Shown here: positions 34,262 to 45,863 of the stretch, piece after piece
Position numbering within the stretch: the stretch's first letter is position 1
Layout of the letters: each line of letters starts with the position of its first letter
Assembly (NCBI GenBank): GCA_003550325.1
Contig: QKWP01001923.1
Coordinates: 1 to 64,000 of the forward strand
DNA length: 64,000 nt
Source of the DNA: Gigaspora rosea
Taxonomy: Eukaryota > Glomeromycota > Glomeromycetes > Diversisporales > Gigasporaceae
Reading direction: 5' to 3'
Made by a program: the position numbers and the translations under genes
Notes under the pieces: generated by a model
Told to the model about the DNA's origin: nothing
Database searches by the model: none
Seen by the model: only the letters and a program-made list of their open reading frames with translations

Positions 34262-34558
34262 TTAATATTCTTTATTGTTTAGACATTCTTTTGGAGTTCC
34301 TCTTTTTGGCGATTTTGGATTTTCTTGCATGTTTTTATGCTTTATTAACTTTTTAGGCATTATGTTTTTTCTGGTGTTTTCTTTGATAATTTTGGGTTTA
34401 GGTTTTTTTCTTTGAATTTTTTTTAAATAAAAAATATCATTATTATAACATAATAGTTTAGTAATTGTATTACACAAATTAGTAAAATAAATAAATTGCT
34501 TACCAATTTTAGAAACGTCTAAAGCAAGGCAATTCATATTTCTTAATAATTTTCTCAA
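34262..34558 (-). pseudogene. Unidentified protein fragment with Lys/Pro-rich tail
   Basis: 98 codons: MRKLLRNMNCLALDVSKIGK, QFIYFTNLCNTITKLLCYNN, then a low-complexity tail (KKPKPKIIKENTRKN, NPKSPKRGTPKEC) that flows into the tandem repeats at 33180-34260. The first 50 residues look like a real folded segment. The tail looks like a decayed repeat in which Glu may have become Lys (inference). I cannot name the family. Confidence 0.4.
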
Positions 34559-34924
34559 TTAACTTTAGGGTTAGGATCATTTTATATTAGAGTTAAACTG
34601 GGTTTTAAATAGTTATATAAGCAAAATTGCCTTCCTAATATTTTTATTTAACTTACCTGAAGTAGGTTTAGACTGCTGTTTTTTGTATTTTTTAGGTTTT
34701 TTATTTTTTGCTTCGCCACGATCATCAAAATTCTGTAATTTGATTGGCTGTAATCACATGTATTTGCCCTGCTTTAGACGACCTCCGATTTTTATTAACC
34801 AATTACGTTAGAAGGTCTGATGCATGGTTTGACCTCAATTAACTATCATGTACTAAAACTTGATTGGTCGATCAAGAGGTGTATGACCATGCAGATACAC
34901 AAAATTTTTAAACCCTTATTTTAA

Positions 34925-35045
34925 TTCTATTTAATTCCAAAATTAAATAAAACAATTTTTAGCAAATTTGATTAAATAGTTGTTAAAATATTTTAATTTA
35001 AAAGTTAAAAAAATTTTACTAAAAATAATTTGTTTTTTTTTTGCT
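34925..35045. repeat. Internal piece of the GGGTGAGTCA MITE family
   Basis: ATTTTTAGCAAATTTGATTAA followed by AAAAAAATTTTACTAAAAAT matches 35870-35940 inside the intact element at 35718-35968. Termini are absent here. Confidence 0.5.
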
Positions 35046-35274
35046 AATTCACCTGTATATATTCACTAAGTTTTGTTATTTGCTACAAGTTTCATTATTT
35101 GTTATAAGTTTGTTATGAGTTTTATTATTTGTTATTTATTTTATTGAAGTTATTTGATAAAACAGTTTCATTATTTATCTAAACAAACTATTTTGTTATT
35201 TGTTAAATATTATTACAAAAGCCTAAATTTAAACATAGTTATAAACTTCAAACTAAACCTAAACTAAACTAATA

Positions 35275-35650
35275 GTCATGTTTGGATCTGGTTCAGGTTC
35301 AGCAACTTTGTATTTAAGTTCAGGTTTAGATTCAAGATTTGCAAAATTTTTAGTTTAGATTCAAATCTAGTTTAATCCAAACTAAATCTCAAAATACTAA
35401 AAAGCAGTTAGTTATTTATAGCTATCTTACAAAAATATCTTTTTAAAATAGTTATAACTTTTTAAAATAGCAACTTCTTTGAGTATAATCAGAAGAATTT
35501 TTTAGATGCAGATCTGCACAAATTTTTAAAACTCGACAATAATCAAAAATCTGCGAAGATTTGCAACTCCACAATTATAGATGAAGAAAATTTTTAACAA
35601 ATTCTGCGATATTTTAGAAATATATAAATTTGCGCAAATTTTTATTAAAT
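35275..35650. repeat. Two adjacent word islands (GTTTAGATTCAAATCTA and AATCTGCGAAGATTTGC)
   Basis: At 35275-35400, GGTTCAGGTTCAG, AAGTTCAGGTTTAGATTCAAG and TTTAGATTCAAATCTAGTTTA repeat one dyad motif. At 35505-35650, GCAGATCTGC, AAATCTGCGAAGATTTGC and TCTGCGATA repeat another, which also recurs at 39395-39570. Confidence 0.45.
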
Positions 35651-35717
35651 AATAAAAAGTGTAATAACCTGAATTAAGCTTAATTCGTGCCAAAATTTAG
35701 AGCAAATTCACTAGTTA

Positions 35718-35968
35718 TATGAGGATAAATCAGTAAAAAAGGGACAAATTTTTTCTAAGTAAAAGTTTTCTTGACTTTAAGCTTAAATATCTTAACAACT
35801 ATCTTAATAAATTTAATAATTTTTTTTATTTTAATGCTATATAATTTTAAGATTAAAATAAAAAAATTTTTAGCAAATTTGATTAAATAGTTGGCAAGAT
35901 ATTTTAGTTTAAAAATTAAAAAAATTTTACTAAAAATGATTTATCCCTTTTCTACTGACTCATCCCCA
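35718..35968. mobile_element. MITE, GGGTGAGTCA family
   Basis: ATGAGGATAAATCAGTAAAAA then AGGGACAAAT at the left. The complement of the right end reads ATGGGGATGAGTCAGTAGAA then AAGGGATAAAT. The interior is AT-rich and non-coding. The 76-bp palindrome at 9806-9881 has the same termini. Confidence 0.7.
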
Positions 35969-36235
35969 TATTATATTAATTTATTTACTATATTTTTATT
36001 TATATATTTATTTAATTAATAATATATTTTTATTTTACATTTATATATAATATCACTTATACATTATAAATATCTTATACTAATCCTGTGCTACCCTAAA
36101 CCTAATCTTGTACTACCCTAACCCTAATCCCACACTATACTACCCTAACCTTCTTGAAAGAATGTATTATACTAAATCCTATACTAACTATTATGTTACG
36201 CCCATACTAACTATCATGCTACTAACTATGATATA

Positions 36236-36574
36236 TGGGTGATTTCAATAGAAACAGCCCATTTTTACATATATTTTATTTTGAGATAATTGAGTTTAAT
36301 CATTTGTTTTGATTTTTGGACTAATTGGAATTAATCAAATTTCATGATTTTTATTGGTTAAAGGTAAACAGGTGACTATCGGGTAATCTTGTAATATGTT
36401 GGCTCTATGCAGCCTCGTGTAATTTTTCTTTTACATTATCTTGATTTTTTATTATGCAAATCAACTTTCATTTATAATTGAAAAATGTCAATTATGGCAA
36501 AATTTATATGAATCTAATAAAAGCTCATTTTTCAAAAAATTGTAAAAATGGGCTATTTCTATTGAAATCACCCA
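36236..36574. mobile_element. 339-bp MITE with 35-bp near-perfect TIRs
   Basis: TGGGTGATTTCAATAGAAAC followed by AGCCCATTTTTACA pairs with the right end with a single visible difference. Flanks are TATA on both sides. The interior is AT-rich. The small frame at 36478-36720 runs out of it and is not a gene. Confidence 0.85.
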
Positions 36575-36589
36575 TATATGCTACATCCT

Positions 36590-37235
36590 ATACTAACTAT
36601 CTTGCTACTCCCGAACTATCATGCTACGTCTTTCATGCTATGTATGTTCTACTATCATGCTATATTTGTTCTACTATTGTGCTATGTTTCATAATAACAA
36701 TTGTACTACGTTCATTTTAAAGAAAAAAGAAATGTCAGTACTGTATATATATATATTTATATATATAAAAACTATTGTAAACCAGATACTAACTATCATG
36801 CTCCGTCTGTTCTATCTATTGTGCTACATTCTGTACTATGTTCATTTTATTCTAAAGAAAAAAAACGTTAGTACTGTAATATAAAAAAAATAAAAAAATA
36901 CTATCATATACTAGCCTTATGTTTATCCTTTTCAACTCCAATTCCATGATGATAACAATATCCAATACTATTTTTTCCACTTCTAACTATCGCGCTACAT
37001 TTTGTACTATGTTCATTCTAAAGAAAAAAAAAGAAATGTTAGTACTATAAAAAAAAAAAAATAAAAATAAAAATATCCTAGCCTTACGTTCATTCTTTTC
37101 AACTCCAATTCCATGATGATAACAATATCCAATACTCACTATTTTTTTTACTTGCATTGCCCATCTTAACAGATTCTAACTGTCGTGTTATTCTATACTA
37201 ACTACTATATTCGTTCTAAAGAAAAAGGAACGTTA
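36590..37235. repeat. Degenerate tandem repeats (CTAACTATCATGCTAC ... AAAGAAAAAAACGTTAGTAC)
   Basis: Blocks at about 36590-36740, 36785-36880, 36975-37050 and 37175-37230 share CTAACTATCATGCTAC, TGTACTATGTTCATT and CTAAAGAAAAA. The block TTTTCAACTCCAATTCCATG with ATGATAACAATATCCAATAC appears twice (36928-36970 and 37098-37137). Confidence 0.65.
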
Positions 37236-37347
37236 GTATAAAAAAAAAAAAGAATACTAATCACAACCCACCAAAAACGACGAAAATGTACTGGAAAAAA
37301 TACTGAAATGACCTACCGGAAGACATGAATGCACAATTTCAAGACTC

Positions 37348-37430
37348 AGTAACGGCTCTAGCGACGGCTCTAGTGATAGCTCTAGCGACAGCTCCAAAGA
37401 CAGCTCCAGCAATAGCTCCAGCAATAAAAA
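37348..37430. repeat. 12-bp minisatellite (GGCTCTAGCGAC-like), about seven units
   Basis: ACGGCTCTAGCG, ACGGCTCTAGTG, ATAGCTCTAGCG, ACAGCTCCAAAG and ACAGCTCCAGCA follow each other. Because 12 is a multiple of three, both a Ser/Asp-rich and an Ala/Thr-rich frame stay open across it. It may be the remnant of a repeat protein. No start or family is recognisable. Confidence 0.6.
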
Positions 37431-37611
37431 AAAAATTTAAAATGTTTATTAATAAAAAAAAAATATAAGTACAGTATGAAAAAAAATTTTTTATAACTTA
37501 CAGTATGATTGTCAATCTTTAATGTGATTGGCTAATCATATAATTTAACAATAAAGAAAATTAATTAAAAAAAAAGTTAAAAAATATTATATTAAAAATA
37601 AGAAAAAAAAA

Positions 37612-38095
37612 NNNNNNNNNNNNNNNNNNNNNNNNNNNNNNNNNNNNNNNNNNNNNNNNNNNNNNNNNNNNNNNNNNNNNNNNNNNNNNNNNNNNNNNNN
37701 NNNNNNNNNNNNNNNNNNNNNNNNNNNNNNNNNNNNNNNNNNNNNNNNNNNNNNNNNNNNNNNNNNNNNNNNNNNNNNNNNNNNNNNNNNNNNNNNNNNN
37801 NNNNNNNNNNNNNNNNNNNNNNNNNNNNNNNNNNNNNNNNNNNNNNNNNNNNNNNNNNNNNNNNNNNNNNNNNNNNNNNNNNNNNNNNNNNNNNNNNNNN
37901 NNNNNNNNNNNNNNNNNNNNNNNNNNNNNNNNNNNNNNNNNNNNNNNNNNNNNNNNNNNNNNNNNNNNNNNNNNNNNNNNNNNNNNNNNNNNNNNNNNNN
38001 NNNNNNNNNNNNNNNNNNNNNNNNNNNNNNNNNNNNNNNNNNNNNNNNNNNNNNNNNNNNNNNNNNNNNNNNNNNNNNNNNNNNNNNNNNNNNNN
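37612..38095. other. Assembly gap (484 N)
   Basis: An unbroken run of N between A-rich low-complexity flanks. Its true length is unknown. The open frame spanning it is an artefact. A single N also occurs at 43746. Confidence 1.
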
Positions 38096-38339
38096 AAAAA
38101 AAAAATAAAATAAAAAATAAAATAAAAAATATAATTCAAATTAATTCGAATTATAAAAAAAACTAATAAAATTTGAATTATTCGAATTAAAAAAAAAATA
38201 AAAAAATAAAATTCGAATTAATTCGAATTATAAAAAAAAAATAAATAAATAAAATTTGAACAATTTGAATTATAAAAAAATAAAATAAAATTCGAATTAA
38301 TTTGAATTATAAAAAAAAAACCATTTTAAATTAGTGTTT

Positions 38340-38735
38340 TGACCTGAGAACAAATCATCAATCGGTTACCCAAGACAGTTTCTCCGAATCTAATCGGGTT
38401 AAGCAGAATTATTTCGGTTAGGGTGGTGACATATATTATATAATATAATTTTACTATACCCCCTACCCCCTCCCCCCTATATAAGAGAAATTTGATTGGC
38501 TAATATGAAATTCTATATTTAACATAAGATTTTAGAGACCCCCCTCTCCCCTAAAATATTATGTAATATCTGTCATCACACTTAACTCAGTTGACCCAAG
38601 TTATCTAGCAACCGGGCAGAATTTCTAATCAGTTAATTCAGTTGACCCGAATTATCAAGCAACCGGATAAGAATTTCTAATCGGTTAATTCAGTTAACCT
38701 GAGTTATCTGGCTTAGCTAGGTCAACCGGAACATA
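38340..38735. mobile_element. TAACCCGGGTTA / AACCGGTT word island, with a MITE inside
   Basis: AATCGGTTACCC, ATCGGGTTAAGC, TTAACTCAGTTGACCC, AACCGGGCAG, AATCGGTTAATTCAG and GTCAACCGG recur in both orientations, on both sides of the PIF/Harbinger-type MITE (38421-38581). A further block lies at 39010-39145. Non-coding. Confidence 0.55.
38421..38581. mobile_element. PIF/Harbinger-type MITE, second copy, TTA target
   Basis: The left end GGGTGGTGACATATATTATA and the complement of the right end, GTGTGATGACAGATATTACA, are inverted. TTA lies at 38418-38420 and 38582-38584. It has the same terminal dyad and C-rich interior (CCCCCTACCCCCTCCC) as 5459-5596. It splits a word island, which is therefore older. 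Confidence 0.75.
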
Positions 38736-39394
38736 ATTTAAAAGTTTACCAACAATTCATATAATTTTGCAAAAAAAAATATATTAAAAAACTTAATAGA
38801 AAAATAAAACTTTAACATAACAAATGTCAAGTATTGCTTTAGGCCAGCAATGGCAAATCCAAAATTATTAACAATAAAATACAAATATTTAATTGAGAAT
38901 TCAGCAAATTTAGCAAATTCAGCAAATTTAGCAAATGCACCACAAAATTTAACTTCCTGTTACTATGCGAACCTTGTTACCATTTTTGTAATCAGTTATC
39001 TGTATACTATCTGTATATCTGATTATGTAAGATTAACTAGTTACTCGACTATTAACTGATTAACCGATTAAGTATTTTATTCAATCGGTTAACCGGATTT
39101 TTTCGGTTCAGTTCAGTTACCCGATTATAAACCAACCAGGTCAAATCACTAGTTTAAATAATGTTCTAAAAATAAAATAAAAAAATAAGGGATTACTGTA
39201 TCTGTTTATCTGAATAAAAAAAATTTTAAAATAAAAAAAAGTAGTGTACATGTACGTACGTGCACATGGTTAAATTTTAAATTAAAAAAAATAAAAATAA
39301 AAAAATAAAAAAACGCATTTTCTTTATTTATCGTTTTGTTTTGTTTATTGTTTTTCCATTGTGTTCTTATCAGCAGGTAAGTATAGTAGTTATA

Positions 39395-39570
39395 ATTTTG
39401 GAGATTATCACAGATTATAATAGGCGGTGCCTATTATAATCTGCGAAGATTATACTTTTAAAAATTTGTACAGATTTTTGTTAAAAAATCTGCAAAGAAC
39501 AGCAAAAATCTAAATTTTGAAGATCTTTGCAATTTTTTAAACAAGTTTCTGCACTGATTTGATAAATTTG
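39395..39570. repeat. AATCTGCAGATT-type word island
   Basis: ACAGATTATAATAGG, ATTATAATCTGCGAAGATTATAC, GTACAGATTTTTG, AATCTGCAAAG, AAAATCTAAATTTTGAAGATC and CTGCACTGATTTG repeat one dyad motif in both orientations. Confidence 0.45.
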
Positions 39571-39589
39571 AAGTTCATTACAGATTATT

Positions 39590-42440
39590 AATGTTTTTAA
39601 TTTCCCAATGATTGCAATATTGAACTACTATTATAGCTAAGGTAATTGAAAAAATATATTTCATAAACTACCAAATAATATGGTATTTTATTGTAAGTAG
39701 ATTCAGTATAAGTATAAAAGTTTAAAGTAAAGATAATATATTACATCCTTTAGAAATTTTTATAGACGAGTCTTATCTAATACATGGTTTATACATTATA
39801 GTGTTTTCAGTAACAGAACATAGTTCTTTATTAGTAATTTTTTATACAATTGCTATATTTCAAAATTGTAGTACATATAAAGTAGAAGGTAAGGTTGTTT
39901 TAAATTCTATTCATATTTGGAATCTGATAATTAAACTATCTAAAAATAAAAAACGTAAACGAAAAGATGCTAAGGTATAAAATAATATTAAAACACAAAT
40001 ATATTGCTAATCAATTTGAAGCTATATAAAATAATTAATAATTTATAGTTCAGCAATTATTTATATAGATAGTATACATTATTATAAATAACAAGAAAAT
40101 ATATACCAATATATAGTTCTAAAAACTAAGAAATTATTAATTGGTTAAACAATTATGATATTGACGTTTCTAATAAATTATATAAAGCTAAGCTTCTAGA
40201 ATTGGTTTGGAATCATAAAAAAAAAACTTCTATTTGCATATATAAAAATAGCCAAAAGCTTTAACTATTAGGTTTTATTTGCCCTGCTATATTATTGTAA
40301 ACTTCAGCTAATCAAAGATATATAGGCATTTATACAAGTTTATATTTAAGTTTTTTAAGTATTTAAAATAAACTTCTATATGTATTTAAAGAAAAGGTAA
40401 ATTTATATATAGTGACTAAGCTTTAAAAAAGGCTCTTTTATAGGTAAATAATATAAGAAATTTGATAATGTCAGGATTCCAGACATCTTTTATATAGGTT
40501 ATAACTAGATTTTGGCCAATTTCAATCTAATTTGCTAAAAATAACAAACCTATATTTATTTAAATAATTTTTGATCTAGTATAGAATTGAATAAATCTTT
40601 TTTTTGTTTGATATACCTTACTAAATACTTTATTTTAAAAAATGTTTATTCAAATTGGACTACTGGATGCCAAGATAATTGTCAAAAACTTTTTTATACT
40701 TTTTAAATTTTGGAAAATTTTGCAAAAATACATAACATATGCCTCTGTACTAGATATCTATGACCTATTATTAATTAATGATAAATTTGATAATGAGAGT
40801 TTAAAAAAATTGTATATTATACTTCCGAATGTATATTGAGTTTGGTTAAAAAAAATAAAAGATTTATATAAAAAATATTTATGAATTTTATTCCAAGATA
40901 CAAATTTTTTCTGTATATCAAATCAATATTTTAAATTTGGTAATTTGTAAAATTAAAATAGCAAATAAATAAATTTTATTCTATATTTAAAAAAGTATTA
41001 CAAATCTAGTCTAAAAATAATTATTTGAATCTTAGACCCTGATTAGTATTTATTAAATACTTTTCTTTATATTGATCAATATGCATATAAGGTTCCAAAT
41101 CATATAGCTTAGATTATGTTTTAGATAACTATAATCAAATTATATTACTTGTTACAATATATATATTGCACTATATACTTATTGTTATTATTTTAAATTT
41201 TTTGCTTTAATCTTTTGCTTTTTCACTATTAATCTGATTGATCTAACCTAAAAGAGTAAAATATTGCAAATGTTTTAAACAAAAACCAAATTTTACAACT
41301 AAATAGTTTAAAATTACTGAATAAAATCCAAAATATTTATTAAAGTAGGACTTGTACTATTATATATCTCAATTAAGAGCTTGTGCTACTTTTAGTTTTG
41401 TAAACAAGATTAACATCTTTATAATTGATTCTAAATCATATTAATTATATATTAAATAGGTTTCCATTATAGGTTTAAAAATAAACAACAGATTCTTTTG
41501 TTAGAGTTTTTTGTACTTTCACTTTAGTTTTGCTGATTAATGATTATTAATTCATTAATTTATAAAAAAATTCTAATTAACAAAAAGCAAAAATATAAAA
41601 TATTCAAAAAATAAATTACAAACTTAAATAAGTATACTTGTAAAAGTGTAGAAAATATAATTAATAAATGTTATTATTTTTTTATAACTAAGGTTGTTGG
41701 ATAGATATAACTCTAGTAGTAGATAATAAACTTGGAATTTATTTATGATAAAGTAATAGATTTAGAATTGGTTTTAGATAATGGTATATATATAAAGTAT
41801 CTAGTAACTATAAATAAAAATTACAAAGTATGTTAATCTAACCAAAAAGAGTAAAATATTGCAAAAGTTTTGAAATTATCAAACAAAAATTAGAATTTCA
41901 ACAACAAATAGTTTTGCTAGATAAAATTCAAGAATATTTATTAAATTAGAAACTTGTACTATCATTTATTTCAATTAATAGCTTGTACTACTTCCAGATT
42001 TCTAAACATTGTTAATTAGATAAATCTAAATCTTTAAGTAATCTATCTATTGAATTAATAAAATTAATAATTCAAATAATAATATTAATAAAATTAATAA
42101 TTTAAAATCTAATAAATCAAATACTTTAAATGAACTAATGAATGCAATAAGAAAAACTAAGCTATTATATTCAATGGATAATACAGTCAGATCTCTCTAA
42201 ATGCATAGTAAAGGGTTAATAAAAAACCTTGTATTTAGAAAGGTATCGCATTTAGAGAAGTAATAATCTATAAACAATATATGAGTTGGGACCAAGTCAA
42301 GCCATGTATTTAGAAAGATTATGCATTTAAAGAGATTGCAGTTAGGGTAATTTTGATGCTATTGATACTATTAATACAACCCAAACTATTAATACTCTTA
42401 GAGATCCTCAAAGCAATTCAAATATTATTGTTTGGAGTGA
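39590..42440. other. Strongly AT-biased decayed transposon tract
   Basis: No gene is intact. A protein-like stretch at about 39755-39980 (+) reads DESYLIHGLYIIVFSVTEHS then SLLVIFYTIAIFQNC and ends IKLSKNKKRKRKDAKV, but I cannot place it. An AGGACCC-family palindrome is at 40470-40770. Segments at 41236-41400 and 41825-41995 are diverged direct copies (AAAGAGTAAAATATTGCAAA... and CTTGTACTATTAT...CAATTAAGAGCTTGT). A TA-flanked MITE lies at 42184-42342. Confidence 0.5.
42184..42342. mobile_element. Tc1/mariner (pogo)-type MITE, AT-decayed
   Basis: CAGTCAGATCTCTCTAAATG with TA before it pairs with AGAGATTGCAG followed by TTA. CATTTAGAGA / CATTTAAAGAG repeats mark both ends. Resembles 22004-22174. 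Confidence 0.6.
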
Positions 42441-43671
42441 AGTGAAGAACCTTTAGTTTTTTTATCTTGTGATACAAAAGTTACTTTTTTAATATATTAC
42501 ATATTAAAATATCAAAAATATAACCTTGCATTTTCCACCTGTTTAGTTATATAATAAAATTATGATTTGATTGAATAATAGATATTATATAATAAATACT
42601 ATATAACTTCTTATAGAAAAATTATCACATTGGTCAATTTAATTCTATTTTTTTAATATTTTTATTTTAATCTACAATACTAAATAGCATATATAAAAAT
42701 ACAATTAACTCTTTCTGACAATCATTTGAACCAAATTTCTAATAAATAAAAAACAAAAATTTTTTGTTAAAGAATTGTCTATACTTAATATATAGTAGGT
42801 TAATACAAGTAAATAGTTTTTACAAAGGTTAATAACTACTTGTAAGTATATTTGGTATGCAAGCCAAAAACATACTTTTACAAAATAAATAGTAGAAGAT
42901 AGTGCTTTGTACAAAAAATTTTGGTAGAGACTAAAGAGTTTTTTTATTAATAAAATATTCTGTAACAAAATAGCAAAAAACAACAAAAAAAATAAAGTTT
43001 TCTAACTATATATCTTTTTTAAATTTGTTACAAGTATCATCTTTTGTCCTTTGAGTTTTTTCAAAATTTTTACCAAAAAGTGGTAATCCTAGCTTATTCC
43101 CTTTAAAAGATCAGCAGTGTTTACTTCTTTTAAATTGGGAATACGTCCCTGAATTGAAACTAATATTATTATGAGTGAGTTTGATCGCTATAAACATTGA
43201 ATAACATGTTAGGAATAGTGATGCGACCGAAATTGATTTTTGAAAAAGGCCTATTTCGTCTTTATTAGAGAAAATTAAAATTTTTTATAAGGAAGAGCAA
43301 ATAAAATTTATATAGATATATTCCTTATAATTTCGTCTATTCAAAAAAAGTATCAAATAATTTCGTCTTTCAAGTAAAAAAATAGGTCAAAAACAATTTC
43401 GTCTTCAAGTTTTAATTTCAGGTTTTAGAACCAAAATAATTTCGTTCCATATGCTCTGATTTTTGGAATTGGACCTTTTTTAATACCCTAAATTAATTAT
43501 TTTGCACCCCAAATTATTAATCAGCTGATCGTCTTTTACCCAAATTATTTATCAGCTGACCCCAAATTATTTTAAAACAAATTTTTCAAAACAAAAATTT
43601 TATATGTATAAACCCATCAAACCAATTTCCCATCCTCAAAACCAATTTGCTCTTTTTTGGATTTACTTGAA

Positions 43672-43913
43672 GGTTATGCGAAAAAGTTGTTTAATGTTCT
43701 ACATAATACTATAATATACTATTTTATTTTATAAATAGTTGCACANTAACAAAAATTATTCCTCACATTGAATCATGTAGGTTTACTTAGTGCCTACCTA
43801 GTTCCGGCGCATTTTTTTTTTTAATCTTATTATAATTAAGGTTATGCGAAAAAGTTGTTTAATGTTCTACATAATACTATAATATACTATTTTATTTTAT
43901 AAATAGTTGCACA
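43672..43913. repeat. Near-identical direct repeat of about 80 bp, with an N in the first copy
   Basis: GGTTATGCGAAAAAGTTGTT through ATAAATAGTTGCACA occurs at 43672-43745 and 43840-43913 without visible difference. The undetermined base at 43746 directly follows the first copy. This could be a recent tandem duplication or an assembly artefact. Confidence 0.75.
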
Positions 43914-44455
43914 CAAAATAGAATTAAAAAGTTACGTATAACGATGCTTGAATAAGTAGCCCAAATCTATTACAGTATTACTAAGCTTCATAACAGATAA
44001 GTATTCGAGTTTATAAATATTACTACAGTATATATTTCATTTTATTTGTGTTATTTTTTTAGTTTGACATTTATTAATCTAAGTATTTAAATAAGCTTAT
44101 ATTTAATTTAGCTTTTCGCGGTATGTCAGTTATACTTTTCCAGTAAATTTTCGCTTACCATAATTTATTTATTCTTCGCCATTCATGTAATGTAAATTTT
44201 CATATACTTTTTGTTTTTAAGCATTTGGGATTTTATTTACTAGGTTTATAAACAAGAAATTTATTGATATCTACAATTACGCATTACTGCATTATATCAT
44301 TTTTATTTATTAATTTAATAAAGTAAAATAAATAAATTTTAATAAATAAACAAGATCGAAAAGTAAAAAATAAAAAAAATAAAATTCATTCTCAAAATTC
44401 CAAAAGACCAAAGTGTCTTGCAAAGTAATATCTTCATTCACATATTCCCTGGGAA

Positions 44456-44645
44456 TACCGTACAGCGTGAACTATAGTACCCCAGGTACGATACATTCCA
44501 CAGGCAAAATCCAAGTTAGTACTCGGGTACTATACTAAGTTTTTTTACATAGGATATACCCACCGGGTATTTTACATTCCACCATACAATTTTTTTGGCG
44601 AGGGTACTTTGATATAGGGGGTACTATAGTTCGCGTTGTACCGTA
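44456..44645. mobile_element. 190-bp MITE with GTGAACTATAGTACCCC arms
   Basis: TACCGTACAGCGTGAACTAT followed by AGTACCCC (44456-44483) pairs with GGGGGTACTATAGTTCGCGT then TGTACCGTA (44616-44645). The interior repeats GGGTACTATAC and CCGGGTATTTTACATTCCAC in the style of word islands. It sits inside the 2.1-kb element. Confidence 0.75.
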
Positions 44646-44654
44646 GATATATAT

Positions 44655-45145
44655 CTACAAGAAAAAGAAAATGCGAGTAAAAAAAAAAAATCTGGGTACT
44701 TGTATTATAATGGAATCAGATCCCAGATCTTAACCAACGACACCAATTTCTTATTCCTGGATGAAAGCTTAATCCAAGAAAAAGAAAAAAGGTTAGCAAA
44801 AGAAAAAAAAAATAACAACGATAATAAAAAAAAGTAGAACTTGGGTACTTATAGTATAAGATTCTGGATCTTAATTAACAATGCCAACTTTTTATTTCAC
44901 GGGCAAAAACTTAACCCACAAGAAAAAGAATTAGCAGAAAAAAAGAAACAACAATAATAAAAAAAATTGGGTACTTACCCCAGTCTGCATTCAGCTCCCA
45001 GATCTTAATTGGTGACGGCAATTTCTTATTGCTGTATGTAAGCTTACCGGTAACCCACAAGAAAAAGAAAGTAAGTTAACTAAAATAAAGAAACAATAAA
45101 AAAAAAAAAGCAGGTACTTATATTACGACAACCCAGTTCATATTC
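44655..45145 (-). repeat. Minisatellite, about 120-130-bp units, about four copies
   Basis: Each unit carries CAAGAAAAAGAAA, an A-rich run, TGGGTACTTATA, CAGATCTTAATT and CAATTTCTTATT. On the complementary strand a unit reads like an exon (NKKLPSPIKIWELNADW) followed by GGTAAGTACC. Adjacent units keep the same exon-like block and donor-like word. Whether it is ever spliced cannot be told. Confidence 0.65.
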
Positions 45146-45667
45146 AGATCCTGGAGCTTAATGTTTTTCCATGTCTGATCCAAAATTCCAAGCCAGCGAA
45201 GTGATCTTGCAAATTGCTTCTAATAACGTTTTCCAACTTCTAAAACAGGTTCATTCTCCAAGATCTGTGTAATATTTTTGCAAAGTACTGCTTTTCCACC
45301 GTTTGATCCAAGTTAATCTTCGCAGATTCCAAAGAAGTTAGTGAAGTAATGTTTTTCTACCTTTCTGATCCAAGATTGTTGCACCCTTTTAAATATAAGA
45401 GAAATATTTATTAATAAGAAATTATTAACGTTAAAAAAAAAAATAAATTAAATTAAAAAAACCAGTCGTTATGATTGGTTAGAAATCGATGTCAACTAAT
45501 TAACGCACCTTGTTGTATAACAGATAAATAATTTGGGGTGCGTCACTGATCTGTATGCATTCCAAAAATCAGAGCATATGCTTATATATAGTTAGGAATT
45601 ATAAAGGGTACATAAAAATTTTTTTCTGGTTTGTTAGTTTTAGATGGTTTTTTTTTATATGTATATA

Positions 45668-45863
45668 TAGTCAATTCTCGCTAATTTGAACTGCTAAGAC
45701 TGCTTTTTTTTACTATATAAAAATTTGAAAATGGTCAGTTTTCAAAAAGTTAATATAGCTTATCTGAACTTTATAATAAATGTTCTAGGAAATTTTGTTC
45801 AGTTTAGAGAGAGTTTAATAGTGTTCAGTTTAGAGAGATTTGGATTAGAGAAAGGTGACTATA
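45668..45863. mobile_element. Pogo-type MITE
   Basis: TATAGTCAATTCTCGCTAAT at the left, and TATAGTCACCTTTCTCTAAT as complement at the right, with repeated GTTCAGTTTAGAGAGA inside. TA-rich flanks are consistent with a TA target. Confidence 0.6.

Larger units (their letters stand above)
43449..45588. mobile_element. 2.1-kb DNA element with CATATGCTCTGATTTTTGGAAT termini
   Basis: The 22-bp end (43450 on) recurs inverted at 45565-45586. Subterminal GCACCCCAAATTATTAATCAG and the right-hand complement GCACCCCAAATTATTTATCTG also pair. Inside are an 83-bp direct repeat, a MITE (44456-44645) and a minisatellite (44655-45145). On the minus strand the minisatellite units end in GTAAGTACC, like splice donors. 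No transposase was found, so it is non-autonomous or broken. Confidence 0.65.

Noticed and set aside
37561-38139. 192-codon open frame on the minus strand
   Set aside because: It consists mostly of undetermined bases; it is an artefact of the N gap.
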